Positions 27,179-34,664 of a DNA stretch of 64,000 nt are shown here, one piece after another. This stretch comes from UBA4644 sp964541085. Lineage in GTDB: Bacteria; Bacillota; Clostridia; Oscillospirales; Butyricicoccaceae. How positions within the stretch are numbered: the stretch's first letter is position 1; each line of letters begins with the position of its first letter. The translations under genes were made by a program, and so were the position numbers. The notes below the pieces were generated by a model. The model made no database searches and was not told the origin of the DNA. It saw only the letters and a program-made list of their open reading frames with translations. The stretch is taken from positions 28,002 through 92,001 of the forward strand of contig CAZIPA010000004.1 in assembly GCA_964541085.1 (NCBI GenBank), written 5' to 3'.

Positions 27179-27277
27179 CTGGCACTCCCAACGGCAGAGT
27201 TCGACAAGGTGCGGGAAGGCAAATGGGAAATTCACAGTTTGTTTCAAAAATATCTGGGAAAAATTCTAAAAAGGGGG

Positions 27278-27305
27278 TTGTTTTTCCGCCAAATCGTGTT
27301 ATGAT
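27278..27305 (+). promoter_or_regulatory. groESL promoter
   Basis: TTGTTT (27278-27283), 16-bp spacer, TATGAT (27300-27305). Transcription should start just before the CIRCE element. Confidence 0.75.
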
Positions 27306-27317
27306 AAAGGCAACAGG

Positions 27318-27344
27318 TTAGCACTCGGATAAAATGAGTGCTAA
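27318..27344 (+). promoter_or_regulatory. CIRCE element (HrcA operator)
   Basis: TTAGCACTC (27318-27326), 9-nt spacer, GAGTGCTAA (27336-27344): a perfect match to the CIRCE consensus. HrcA repressor binds it in other Firmicutes, so groES-groEL should be heat-induced by loss of HrcA binding. hrcA itself is not in the window. Confidence 0.98.
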
Positions 27345-27372
27345 AAAATCCAAGAAAAAGAGGTTATGATTT

Positions 27373-27657
27373 ATGAAGCTGTTTCCGTTACAGGACAGAG
27401 TAGTTGTTAAAATGGTAGAGGCGGAAGAAACCACCGCCAGCGGCATCATCCTCACCGGGTCTGCCAAGGAAAAGCCCCAGGTGGCCGAAGTCGTGGCCGT
27501 GGGCCCCGGCATCAAGGACGGCGAGCATCCCGTGAAGATGGAAGTCAGCGTGGGCGACAAGGTGATCACCAGCAAGTATGCCGGTACCGAAGTCAAGATG
27601 GAAGGCCAGGAATACAATATCGTCAAGCAGAGCGATATTCTGGCCATCGTGAAATAA
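27373..27657 (+). CDS. groES: Co-chaperonin GroES
   Basis: 94 aa, full length. The order LFPLQDRVVVKMVEAEE, ASGIILTGSAKEKPQ (mobile loop that binds GroEL), VVAVGPGI and VGDKVITSKYAGTEV is typical GroES. It caps the GroEL chamber. Followed by groEL after 19 bp; controlled by CIRCE/HrcA. Confidence 0.98.
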   Translation: MKLFPLQDRVVVKMVEAEETTASGIILTGSAKEKPQVAEVVAVGPGIKDGEHPVKMEVSVGDKVITSKYAGTEVKMEGQEYNIVKQSDILAIVK

Positions 27658-27676
27658 GAAGCGGAGGAAATCAGTT

Positions 27677-29311
27677 ATGGCAAAGGAAATCCTGTATGGC
27701 GAAGAAGCCCGCCGTGCGCTGGAGCGCGGTGTCAATCATCTGGCAAATACCGTAAAAGTCACCATGGGCCCCAAGGGCCGCAATGTGGTGCTGGACAAGA
27801 AATACGGCGCACCCCTCATCACCAATGACGGCGTTACCATCGCCCGTGATATCGAGCTGGACGATCCCTTTGAAAACATGGGCGCACAGCTGGTGAAGGA
27901 AGTTGCTACCAAGACCAACGACATCGCCGGTGACGGTACCACCACCGCCACCCTGCTGGCTCAGGCGTTCGTCCGTGAGGGTCTGAAGAATGTCACTGCC
28001 GGTGCCAATCCCATGGTGGTGCGCAAGGGCATTGCCAAGGCTGTGGAAGTGGCCGTGGCCGAAATCAAGAAGAACAGCCAGAAGATCAATGGCTCTGCCG
28101 ATATCGCTCGGGTTGCCACCATCTCCTCCGGTGACGAGTTCATCGGCCAGCTGATCGCCGAGGCCATGGAAAAGGTCACCTCTGACGGCGTGATTACCGT
28201 GGAAGAGTCCAAGACTGCCGAGACCTACAGCGAAGTGGTGGAAGGTATGCAGTTTGACCGGGGCTATATCACCCCCTATATGATTACCGACACCGAAAAG
28301 ATGGAAGCTGTCATTGACGACGCTTACATTCTGATTACCGACAAGAAGATTTCCAACATTCAGGAGATACTGCCCCTGCTGGAGACCATCGTCAAGTCCG
28401 GCAAGAAGCTGGTCATCATCGCCGAGGATGTGGAGGGCGAGGCCCTGTCCACCCTGATCGTCAACAAGCTGCGCGGCACCTTTACCTGCGTGGCTGTCAA
28501 GGCCCCCGGCTTTGGCGATCGCCGCAAGGAAATGCTGAAGGATATCGCCATCCTCACCGGCGGTACCGTGGTGTCCTCCGAGCTGGGCTACGAGCTGGCT
28601 GATGCGGACATCTCCATGCTGGGCCACGCCTCTCAGGTGAAGGTGCAGAAGGAAAATACCATCATCGTGGGCGGCTCCGGCGACCAGGGTGCCATTCAGG
28701 CCCGTGTGGCAGAGATTCGCAATGAAATCGCCGTGTCCACCTCCGACTTTGACCGGGAAAAGCTCCAGGAGCGTCTGGCCAAGCTGGCCGGCGGCGTTGC
28801 CGTTATCAAGGTCGGCGCTGCTACCGAAGTGGAAATGAAGGAAAAGAAGATGCGCATTGAGGATGCGCTGAACGCCACCCGTGCTGCTGCCGAGGAAGGC
28901 ATCGTGGCCGGCGGCGGTACTGCCTTTGTCAACGCCATCGGCGCAGTTGCCAGGGAAGTGACCAAGGTGGAAGGCGACGAAAAGACCGGTGTCCGCATCG
29001 TGATGAAGGCACTGGAGGAGCCTGTGAAGCAGATCGCCCTCAACGCCGGTATCGACGGCAGCATCGTTCTGGAGCGCATCAAGAACGCCCGCAAGGTGGG
29101 CTTTGGCTTTGATGCCTACAAGGAGACCTATTGCGACATGATTAAGGCTGGTATCGTGGATCCCACCAAGGTGGCCCGCACCGCTCTGCAAAATGCCGCT
29201 TCCATCGCCTCCATGGTTCTGACCACCGAATCTGTGGTGGCTGACAAGAAGGAGCCTGCGGCTCCCGCTCCCGCCGCAGCCGGCATGGGCGGCGACATGG
29301 GTATGTATTGA
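27677..29311 (+). CDS. groEL: Chaperonin GroEL
   Basis: 544 aa, full length. ATP-driven folding chamber. Visible parts are VTMGPKGRNVVLDKKYGAP, the ATP-hydrolysis block DIAGDGTTTATLLAQ, apical-domain substrate-binding region, VVAGGGTAFVNAI and a C-terminal Gly/Met tail (GGDMGMY). It is strongly biased toward a restricted codon set with C-ending codons, as expected for a highly expressed gene. Confidence 0.99.
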   Translation: MAKEILYGEEARRALERGVNHLANTVKVTMGPKGRNVVLDKKYGAPLITNDGVTIARDIELDDPFENMGAQLVKEVATKTNDIAGDGTTTATLLAQAFVREGLKNVTAGANPMVVRKGIAKAVEVAVAEIKKNSQKINGSADIARVATISSGDEFIGQLIAEAMEKVTSDGVITVEESKTAETYSEVVEGMQFDRGYITPYMITDTEKMEAVIDDAYILITDKKISNIQEILPLLETIVKSGKKLVIIAEDVEGEALSTLIVNKLRGTFTCVAVKAPGFGDRRKEMLKDIAILTGGTVVSSELGYELADADISMLGHASQVKVQKENTIIVGGSGDQGAIQARVAEIRNEIAVSTSDFDREKLQERLAKLAGGVAVIKVGAATEVEMKEKKMRIEDALNATRAAAEEGIVAGGGTAFVNAIGAVAREVTKVEGDEKTGVRIVMKALEEPVKQIALNAGIDGSIVLERIKNARKVGFGFDAYKETYCDMIKAGIVDPTKVARTALQNAASIASMVLTTESVVADKKEPAAPAPAAAGMGGDMGMY

Positions 29312-29341
29312 TCCCCAAAAAAAGAAAAAACAAAAAGCAAC

Positions 29342-29371
29342 GCGCGGCAGGATATCCTGCCGCGCATTTTT
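29342..29371. terminator. groESL terminator, usable from both sides
   Basis: A 24-bp perfect palindrome (29342-29365, arms GCGCGGCAGGAT/ATCCTGCCGCGC) followed by ATTTTT on +; T-rich sequence also follows on the minus strand. Confidence 0.88.
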
Positions 29372-29394
29372 GCATATTATAGACTTGTTTCAGA

Positions 29395-30237
29395 TCAGCG
29401 GTCTGCCTTTTTCCGTCTGCCATGGAGCAGACGCAGAAGGGTGGTCAAAACAACCGTCAGCGGCACAAGCCGCACCCAATCGAAAAAGACGGCCGTCAGC
29501 CGTGCGCCCACCGAGGCCGGCGGGAAGGAAAAGGGAAGACAGGTCAGGGCAATCAGCAGACAGCAGCCCACCAGCAGACACCAGCAGCGAATGCCGGGCT
29601 CCAGCGGCTTTTTCCGGAAGCGCAGCACCGTCACAAGCACCAGCGCAATATAACAGGCCAGCTCGACCCACGCCATCGCCAGCCGCAGATAATTCATGCT
29701 GGCTTCATAAATCGGCGTCAGCAGCACCAGCGACCAGCGGATGCCCGTGGCATAATGAAGATATACATCTACCGCAAACACCAGCGCCCAGGCGCACCAC
29801 AGTCCCACATTCCGCCGGAAGCTGAGACAGATCACGCCGCAGAGGACAAAGGGCGAAGCAAACAGCAGACCGGAGAGAAAACCGCCCAAAACCGTCAGCA
29901 GCAGCAAAATCAGTCCGCCAAAGCACAGCAGAATCACGCCGATGATTTTCTGTGTGCCGGAGATGCCCGGGGTCTTTTCCGCAAAAACCGGTGCGGGACT
30001 TTCCGGGGCTTCTGTTTCCCGGGTCGCCTCCTCCGGCAGCGTATCGCCCCTGACCAGTGCGTCCAGCGTGATATGAAACAGCTCACTCAGCTGGATCAGC
30101 TTGTCCAGCTCGGGGATGCTGGTATCCGTTTCCCATTTGGAGATGGATTGGCGGGACACATTCATTTTCTCGGCCAGATCTCCCTGCGACATTCCCTGCT
30201 GATTTCGCAGCAGCGCAATTTTTTCGCCTAAAGTCAT
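29395..30237 (-). CDS. XRE-family HTH regulator with C-terminal membrane domain
   Basis: 280 aa. Residues about 4-60 form a Cro/CI helix-turn-helix (SQGDLAEKMNVSRQSISKWE), followed by an acidic linker and four or five hydrophobic helices to the C-terminus. This layout (DNA-binding head, membrane tail) is common in Firmicutes and may sense membrane or wall state, but the ligand is unknown. The start at 30237 is set by CCTCCT (AGGAGG on the minus strand) at 30245-30250; the frame 13 codons longer has no site. A perfect 15-bp palindrome upstream (30313-30327) is a candidate operator. Confidence 0.88.
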   Translation of the reverse strand: MTLGEKIALLRNQQGMSQGDLAEKMNVSRQSISKWETDTSIPELDKLIQLSELFHITLDALVRGDTLPEEATRETEAPESPAPVFAEKTPGISGTQKIIGVILLCFGGLILLLLTVLGGFLSGLLFASPFVLCGVICLSFRRNVGLWCAWALVFAVDVYLHYATGIRWSLVLLTPIYEASMNYLRLAMAWVELACYIALVLVTVLRFRKKPLEPGIRCWCLLVGCCLLIALTCLPFSFPPASVGARLTAVFFDWVRLVPLTVVLTTLLRLLHGRRKKADR

Positions 30238-30262
30238 GGGATGACCTCCTTTCAGTGGCTCT

Positions 30263-30286
30263 ATTTTAGCAGGCAACCCGGGAAAA
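30263..30286 (-). promoter_or_regulatory. Possible -10 for the HTH regulator gene
   Basis: TAAAAT on the minus strand at 30263-30268, 26 bp before the start codon. The best upstream hexamer, TGGACT with an 18-bp spacer, is only a partial -35 match. Confidence 0.4.
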
Positions 30287-30312
30287 GTCCACCAACCCCG
30301 CTTTTATTTTTC

Positions 30313-30327
30313 GCAACTGTCAGTTGC
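30313..30327. promoter_or_regulatory. Perfect palindrome, candidate operator
   Basis: GCAACTG-T-CAGTTGC, a 7+1+7 inverted repeat in the 206-bp region between two divergent genes. Its position, about 45 bp upstream of the HTH gene's -10, suits an autoregulatory site. Confidence 0.5.
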
Positions 30328-30406
30328 ACCTGCCGGATTTTCAGCCGTTCGGGGCAAATCTGCCGCCGGGAGCGGGCCTTTGGGGCTTTTCTTTTGCATG
30401 AAATTC

Positions 30407-30415
30407 TGATATGAT
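30407..30415 (+). promoter_or_regulatory. Extended -10 promoter
   Basis: TGA followed directly by TATGAT (30410-30415), an extended -10 pattern, 28 bp before the GTG start at 30444. The -35 region is poor. Confidence 0.45.
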
Positions 30416-30443
30416 AAAAGAAAATGCTCCGGAGGGTGATCCC

Positions 30444-31508
30444 GTGAAAAAAGTGTGGAAAATTGTTGTGGCAGTGCTGATTGCCGTGTTCTGTCTTGTG
30501 GTCAGCTATGTGCTGTATGTGCTGATGAATACGGACCGGATTGCGGATTCTCTGGAGCTGGAGGTGCGCAGCGGCGGACAGACCCAGCTGGAGCTGGGAA
30601 CGGTCTGCACGGCTGTGACCTATAATCTGGGCTTTGGTGCCTATCTGCCCGATTACAGCTTTTTCATGGACGGCGGCACGGAATCCCGCTGTGCCAGTGC
30701 GGAGAGTGCGGCTGACACCATTCGCGATGCGGCGGCGCTGGCGCTGGAGCAGCAGCCCCAGCTGGTGCTGCTGCAGGAGGTGGACACCTATGCCACCCGC
30801 AGCTGGCATGTGGATCAGCTGGCGCTGGTGGACGAGGCCTTTTCCGGCTATGACCGGGTGTTTGCCTGCAATTATCACAGCGCTTATCTGTTTTATCCCT
30901 TTCACCAGCCCATCGGCGCCTCCAATTCCGGCATTGTAACCCTGTCCGGCTTCCCGGTGAAATCGGCCCTGCGGCGCAGTCTGCCGGTGGAAAACGGACT
31001 GGGACAGCTGCTGGATCTGGATCGGTGCTATTCCATCAGCCGCATTCCCATTTCGGACGGACGGGAGCTGGCGGTGTTCAATGTGCATCTTTCTGCCTAC
31101 AGCAACGATGAGGCCGTGCTGGAGGGACAGATTCGGATGCTGATGGGCGATCTGGAAAAGGAGGTACGGGCGGGAAACCCGGTGCTGTGCGGCGGCGATT
31201 TCAACCACGATCTGCGGAAAACCGACGATTCCGGCGAAGCCTACAGCTGGACCCATTATTTCCCCCGGGAGAGTCTGCCGGAGGGCGTGCATTTTGCCTA
31301 TGACCTGCTTTCTCCGGAGGAACAGGCGACGCAGGCGGATTCCTGCCGGGCGGCCTCGGAGGCCTATGACCCGGAGACGGCCTTTACGGTGCTGCTGGAC
31401 GGCTTTCTGCTGTCCGACGATCTGGAGCTGCTGGAGTATGAGACGGTGTTCACCGGCTACCGCTTTTCTGATCATGACCCGGTGCGCCTGACCTTCCGCC
31501 TGCGCTGA
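30444..31508 (+). CDS. Membrane-anchored endonuclease/exonuclease/phosphatase family protein
   Basis: 354 aa. A single N-terminal helix (residues 5-28) leads to an extracytoplasmic EEP domain with the family motifs TYNLGFGAY, LLQEVD (metal-binding Glu), NVHLSAY, GGDFNHD and FSDHDPV (catalytic His). Exported EEP proteins include sphingomyelinase-like and nuclease members; which applies here cannot be told. GGAGGG at 30431-30436 fixes the GTG at 30444. A strong terminator follows. Confidence 0.88.
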   Translation: MKKVWKIVVAVLIAVFCLVVSYVLYVLMNTDRIADSLELEVRSGGQTQLELGTVCTAVTYNLGFGAYLPDYSFFMDGGTESRCASAESAADTIRDAAALALEQQPQLVLLQEVDTYATRSWHVDQLALVDEAFSGYDRVFACNYHSAYLFYPFHQPIGASNSGIVTLSGFPVKSALRRSLPVENGLGQLLDLDRCYSISRIPISDGRELAVFNVHLSAYSNDEAVLEGQIRMLMGDLEKEVRAGNPVLCGGDFNHDLRKTDDSGEAYSWTHYFPRESLPEGVHFAYDLLSPEEQATQADSCRAASEAYDPETAFTVLLDGFLLSDDLELLEYETVFTGYRFSDHDPVRLTFRLR

Positions 31509-31539
31509 GCGCATCTATGAAATTAGCTCGAATCAGAAC

Positions 31540-31573
31540 ACAGACATGACTTCGGCCATGTCTGTTTCTTTTT
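31540..31573 (+). terminator. Intrinsic terminator with UUCG loop
   Basis: ACAGACATG (31540-31548) and CATGTCTGT (31557-31565) enclose a C-TTCG-G tetraloop; TTTCTTTTTT follows. Confidence 0.9.
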
Positions 31574-31601
31574 TGTGTCGCTGTCAAGAGACGGTGCGTC
31601 C

Positions 31602-31700
31602 ATGGACATTTCCACGCAAAGGCTCTATAACATAGAGCAAACCCTCTGCCGCGCCGGTGCATATGCTGTAGGGAAGGCCGATGCGGAGAGGGGAACATAA
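31602..31700 (+). CDS. Possible 32-aa ORF before the holin gene
   Basis: ATG 31602 to TAA 31698 encodes 32 residues beginning MDISTQRLYNIEQTL. There is no good ribosome site, and the segment also contains a GCTCTAT/ATAGAGC hairpin (31622-31638). It could be a small leader or lysis-module peptide, or merely untranslated leader of the holin transcript. Not recognised. Confidence 0.2.
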   Translation: MDISTQRLYNIEQTLCRAGAYAVGKADAERGT

Positions 31701-31717
31701 CAGAAAGGAGCGAAACC

Positions 31718-32194
31718 ATGAAAGAAAAACTCTGCGCGATTTTCGGCATCATCGGCGGACTGATCTCCTCCCTTTTCGGCGGCTGGAGCGGTTCGCTGAC
31801 CACACTGGTCATCTTTATGGCGGTGGACTATATTTCCGGGCTGGTGGTGGCTGGGGTGTTCCACAAAAGCAAAAAAAGCCACTCCGGCGCACTGAGCAGC
31901 ATTGCAGGCTGGAAAGGCCTGTGCCGGAAATGTATGTCCCTGCTGTTTGTGCTGGTGGGTTATCGGCTGGATCTGGTGCTGGGCACGGGCTATATCCGGG
32001 ATGCGCTGGTGATCGGCTTTGTGTCTAACGAGCTGATTTCCATTGTGGAAAATGCGGGCCTGATGGGCTTGCCGCTGCCCGGTGTGGTGCAGCAGGCCAT
32101 TGAGCTGCTGCGGGGCAAATCCGGCGAGGATGACCCGGCAGAAGAGCCCGAAACACCCGAGGAGGAAGAAACGGAGGACACGGATGCAGGTTAA
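31718..32194 (+). CDS. Phage-type holin family protein (TcdE/holin_4_1-like)
   Basis: 158 aa. Three or four hydrophobic helices with the family segment FMAVDYISGLVVAGVFHKSK, then SSIAGWKGLCRKCMSLLFVL and ISIVENAGLMGLPLPGVV, followed by an acidic Glu/Thr tail. These match the TcdE/phage_holin_4 family: membrane proteins that let lysins or toxins cross the membrane. No tail, capsid or integrase gene lies nearby, so this is a stand-alone cassette rather than the end of an intact prophage. AAAGGAG precedes the ATG. The coding sequence overlaps the next by 11 bases. Confidence 0.88.
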   Translation: MKEKLCAIFGIIGGLISSLFGGWSGSLTTLVIFMAVDYISGLVVAGVFHKSKKSHSGALSSIAGWKGLCRKCMSLLFVLVGYRLDLVLGTGYIRDALVIGFVSNELISIVENAGLMGLPLPGVVQQAIELLRGKSGEDDPAEEPETPEEEETEDTDAG

Positions 32195-32384
32195 ATGTAC
32201 GAAAAAAACCGCTGTCTACACGGCGGCGGGCAAGCTGGAATCCGGGCGCTATATTGCCCCGGGCGATGTGTGCCAGCTGGAGACGGCCGTCACGGCGGCG
32301 CTGCTGCTGCCCATCACCTATCCGGCGGGCAAGACCCAGCGCCGGGCCTATATCCGGGATTTGGGAAATTTTCTCCCGGCGTAG
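32184..32384 (+). CDS. Small SH3-like domain protein, upstream frame of the C39 peptidase
   Basis: 66 aa. The sequence KCTKKTAVYTAAGKLESGRY, PGDVCQL and RRAYIRDLGNF has the alternating beta pattern of a bacterial SH3-like wall-binding domain. Its ATG (32184) overlaps the holin stop by 11 bases. The frame ends at TAG 32382-32384, ten bases after the slippery heptamer A AAT TTT (32366-32372). A -1 shift there would join its first 63 codons to the C39 domain, giving a 251-aa wall-binding plus peptidase protein. Whether it also acts alone is not known. Confidence 0.7.
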   Translation: MQVKCTKKTAVYTAAGKLESGRYIAPGDVCQLETAVTAALLLPITYPAGKTQRRAYIRDLGNFLPA

Positions 32385-32938
32385 TTTCGTACCGGCAGCG
32401 GGACTACGCCAAAACCCCCTATCCCTCCACCGGCCATCCATCTGCAACGGTTGCAACTGGCGGCTGCGGCCCTACGGCACTGGCTATGGTGGTGGAAAAT
32501 CTGCTGGGGCAGCATCTCACGCCCCCGGAGGCTGCGGCCTTTGCGCTGAAATGCGGAGCACGGGCCAGCAGCGGCACGAATATGCACCGGCTGGCGGCGC
32601 TGGCTGCCATGCGCTGGGATATGACCGTGACGGAAACCAGTAATTTGCAGGCGCTGCTGTCGGCGCTGAAAAACGGTGCTATGGCCATCTGCAATGTCTC
32701 CGGCAACCGCACCGGGCACAAGGGCATTTTCTCCACCGGCGGGCACTATATCGTGGCCATTGCCGGCGATGAGGATTGCGTGCAGATACTCGACCCGGGA
32801 ATGTATCCCGGCAAGTTCCGGGCAGACTACCGGGCGGAGGCCGTTACCCAGCTGGGCGAGGTACTTCTGTGCGCCCCGGAGACGCTGGAGCAGGATTGCC
32901 TTGGCCGAAACCCACGATATTATATTTTCCAGAAATAG
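32195..32938 (+). CDS. C39-like cysteine peptidase domain (-1 frame; probably a frameshift product)
   Basis: The recognisable domain begins near 32372 (VVSYRQRDYAKTPYP) and contains the catalytic Cys in GGCGPTALAMVVENLLG, the His in STGGHYIVAI and an Asp in ILDPG: a papain-like C39 peptidase fold, likely a wall-peptide amidase. The frame is open back to an ATG at 32195 right after the holin stop, but the first 60 residues from there are Gly/Ala/Pro-rich noise, antiphase to the SH3-like frame. The first ATG inside the domain lies after the catalytic Cys. So the active protein most likely arises by -1 frameshifting from 32184. A terminator follows. Confidence 0.75.
   Translation: MYEKNRCLHGGGQAGIRALYCPGRCVPAGDGRHGGAAAAHHLSGGQDPAPGLYPGFGKFSPGVVSYRQRDYAKTPYPSTGHPSATVATGGCGPTALAMVVENLLGQHLTPPEAAAFALKCGARASSGTNMHRLAALAAMRWDMTVTETSNLQALLSALKNGAMAICNVSGNRTGHKGIFSTGGHYIVAIAGDEDCVQILDPGMYPGKFRADYRAEAVTQLGEVLLCAPETLEQDCLGRNPRYYIFQK
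32366..32410 (+). other. Candidate programmed -1 ribosomal frameshift signal
   Basis: Slippery heptamer A AAT TTT (32366-32372) in the zero frame of the SH3-like ORF, a 5-nt spacer, then a stem: GGCGTAGT (32378-32385) pairs perfectly with ACTACGCC (32403-32410) over a 17-nt loop. The zero-frame TAG lies within the stem. This is the standard layout of -1 frameshift sites. Confidence 0.6.
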
Positions 32939-32944
32939 CGAAAA

Positions 32945-32982
32945 CACCCGAGGATGGCGATGAAAGCCCCTCGGGTGCTTTT
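32945..32982. terminator. Bidirectional intrinsic terminator
   Basis: CACCCGAGG (32945-32953) pairs with CCTCGGGTG (32969-32977), then CTTTTT on +; the minus strand has TTTT after the stem. It ends both the lysis cassette and the convergent pst-pho operon. Confidence 0.88.
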
Positions 32983-32987
32983 TCTTG

Positions 32988-34664
32988 TCAGATGGAGGGA
33001 GGAGCGTGCTCCTGCCCGGACTCCCGGGGAAAGAACACCTGCACGGTGGTTCCCTGCCCCTCGGTGCTTTCCAGCCGGAGCTTCGCCCCCAGATCGGCAC
33101 AGGCGTGCTTTACGATGGACAGGCCCAGACCGGTGCCGCCGATGGCCCGGGAGTGACTTTTGTCCACCCGATAAAACCGCTCAAAGACCCGGCTCTGCTG
33201 AGCCGGAGGGATGCCGATGCCGGTATCCGCCACGGTGAGTGTGCCGTCCTCCGTTACCGTGATGGTCACGCTGCCGCCCGCCACATTGTATTTGATGGCG
33301 TTTTCTGCCAGATTGCGCACAATCTCATGGACCAGCCGGGGCTCACCCCAGACGGTACAGGGCCGGAGAGAAAGGGTCAGAGACACTTGAACCTGTGCGG
33401 CCTGTTCCTGAAGCTCCGCCGCCACCGCACGGGCAGCATCGTCCAGCGATACCGCTTCCCGGGGCAGTTCTGCCCCCTCATCCAGCTGAGAAAGCCGCAG
33501 AATGTCTTCAATCAGCGACAGCAGCCGTGCCGCCTCACCGTGGATATGTCCGGCAAAGCGGGGAAGATCCTCCGGGCGTACCATGCCGTTTTCGATCATT
33601 TCCGAGCTGCCCAGAATGGCCGTCAGCGGCGTTTTCAGCTCGTGGGAAACATTGGCGGTAAACTCCCGGCGGGCACGCTCTCCGTTGGCCCGTTCCGTCA
33701 CATCAAACAGCAGCAGCACCAGCCCGGCGGTCTTGCCCTCCCACAAAATGCGGCTGACATCCAGCTGATAAATGCGGCCGTTCCGCTGGAGTGACAGCTC
33801 ATCATGACCCGTTTGCAGGGCACGGTGGAGGGCATCGCTGATTTCCGGACTGCGCTCCACCGTGAGAAAATCCTGACCCTCCACATCCCCCTCGGGATGA
33901 AACAGCCGGGCTGCCGCCGGATTCATGCTGAGAATGCTGCCTTCCCGATTCAGCAGCACCAGCCCCTCGTTCATGCTGGCGGTGATCTGGGAAAATTCCT
34001 CCTGCCGTTGCCGCAGCTGGGCCAGCTGGGCGTCGATCTGGCTGCGCTGGCGACTGATGCGCTTCAGCAGCGGCGCAAGCTCATCATAGGTCTGATTGTC
34101 CAGAGGATGATCCAGATCCAGCGTATTCAGCGGCTCCACAATGCGTCTGGAAAGACGGCTTGCCAGCAGAAAGGCCAGAACCAGTGCCGCCAGCAGCACC
34201 GCACAGATGGGTGGAAGCATCCCCACCACCAGCACCGCCATGGAGGCATGACTGACGGAAATACGCAGCACCGAGCCATCGGACAGGCGGCGGGCACAAT
34301 AGATGGTCTTTTCCAGCAGCGTGCTGGAATAGCGGCTGCTGGTGCCTTCGCCGGAGGAAAGGGCCTCTTGCACCTCTTCCCGATCACCGTGATTTTCCAT
34401 GGTGCTCCGGTCGGCCTGACCGTCATACAGCACAGAGCCGTCCGGGGCGATCCAGGTGAGACGGCTGCTGCCCTTGTCCGATTGCGGGAAAAAATCCATA
34501 CCGGCGCTCTCTACCCCCGCCGCCGCCAGCGAAAGCTCCTGCGCCAGCTGCTGCTCCTGCACATTGCCGAAATATTCATAGAGACACCCCAGAATCAAAA
34601 GCAGACTGGCCAGCAAGACGCTCACCATCGCCGTCATCATGGAGCGAAAGATTTTTTCCGTCAT
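32988..34664 (-). CDS. phoR: Phosphate sensor histidine kinase PhoR
   Basis: 558 aa. Two membrane helices (about 10-30 and 145-168) flank an extracellular domain; a HAMP-like stretch, a PAS domain (about 225-325), the H-box FTANVSHELKTPL with His341, the N-box NLAENAIKYN, and ATP-lid boxes DTGIGIP and GGTGLGLSIVK follow. It phosphorylates the response regulator encoded just before it; the PAS domain and PhoU are the usual routes of Pst-dependent control. The ATG overlaps the regulator's stop (ATGA). It is the last gene of the pst operon. Confidence 0.93.
   Translation of the reverse strand: MTEKIFRSMMTAMVSVLLASLLLILGCLYEYFGNVQEQQLAQELSLAAAGVESAGMDFFPQSDKGSSRLTWIAPDGSVLYDGQADRSTMENHGDREEVQEALSSGEGTSSRYSSTLLEKTIYCARRLSDGSVLRISVSHASMAVLVVGMLPPICAVLLAALVLAFLLASRLSRRIVEPLNTLDLDHPLDNQTYDELAPLLKRISRQRSQIDAQLAQLRQRQEEFSQITASMNEGLVLLNREGSILSMNPAAARLFHPEGDVEGQDFLTVERSPEISDALHRALQTGHDELSLQRNGRIYQLDVSRILWEGKTAGLVLLLFDVTERANGERARREFTANVSHELKTPLTAILGSSEMIENGMVRPEDLPRFAGHIHGEAARLLSLIEDILRLSQLDEGAELPREAVSLDDAARAVAAELQEQAAQVQVSLTLSLRPCTVWGEPRLVHEIVRNLAENAIKYNVAGGSVTITVTEDGTLTVADTGIGIPPAQQSRVFERFYRVDKSHSRAIGGTGLGLSIVKHACADLGAKLRLESTEGQGTTVQVFFPRESGQEHAPPSI

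Noticed and set aside
32254..32643. 129-codon third-frame ORF across the SH3/C39 junction
   Set aside because: Arg/Ser/Cys-rich translation without fold pattern; it has no ribosome site and fits neither domain.
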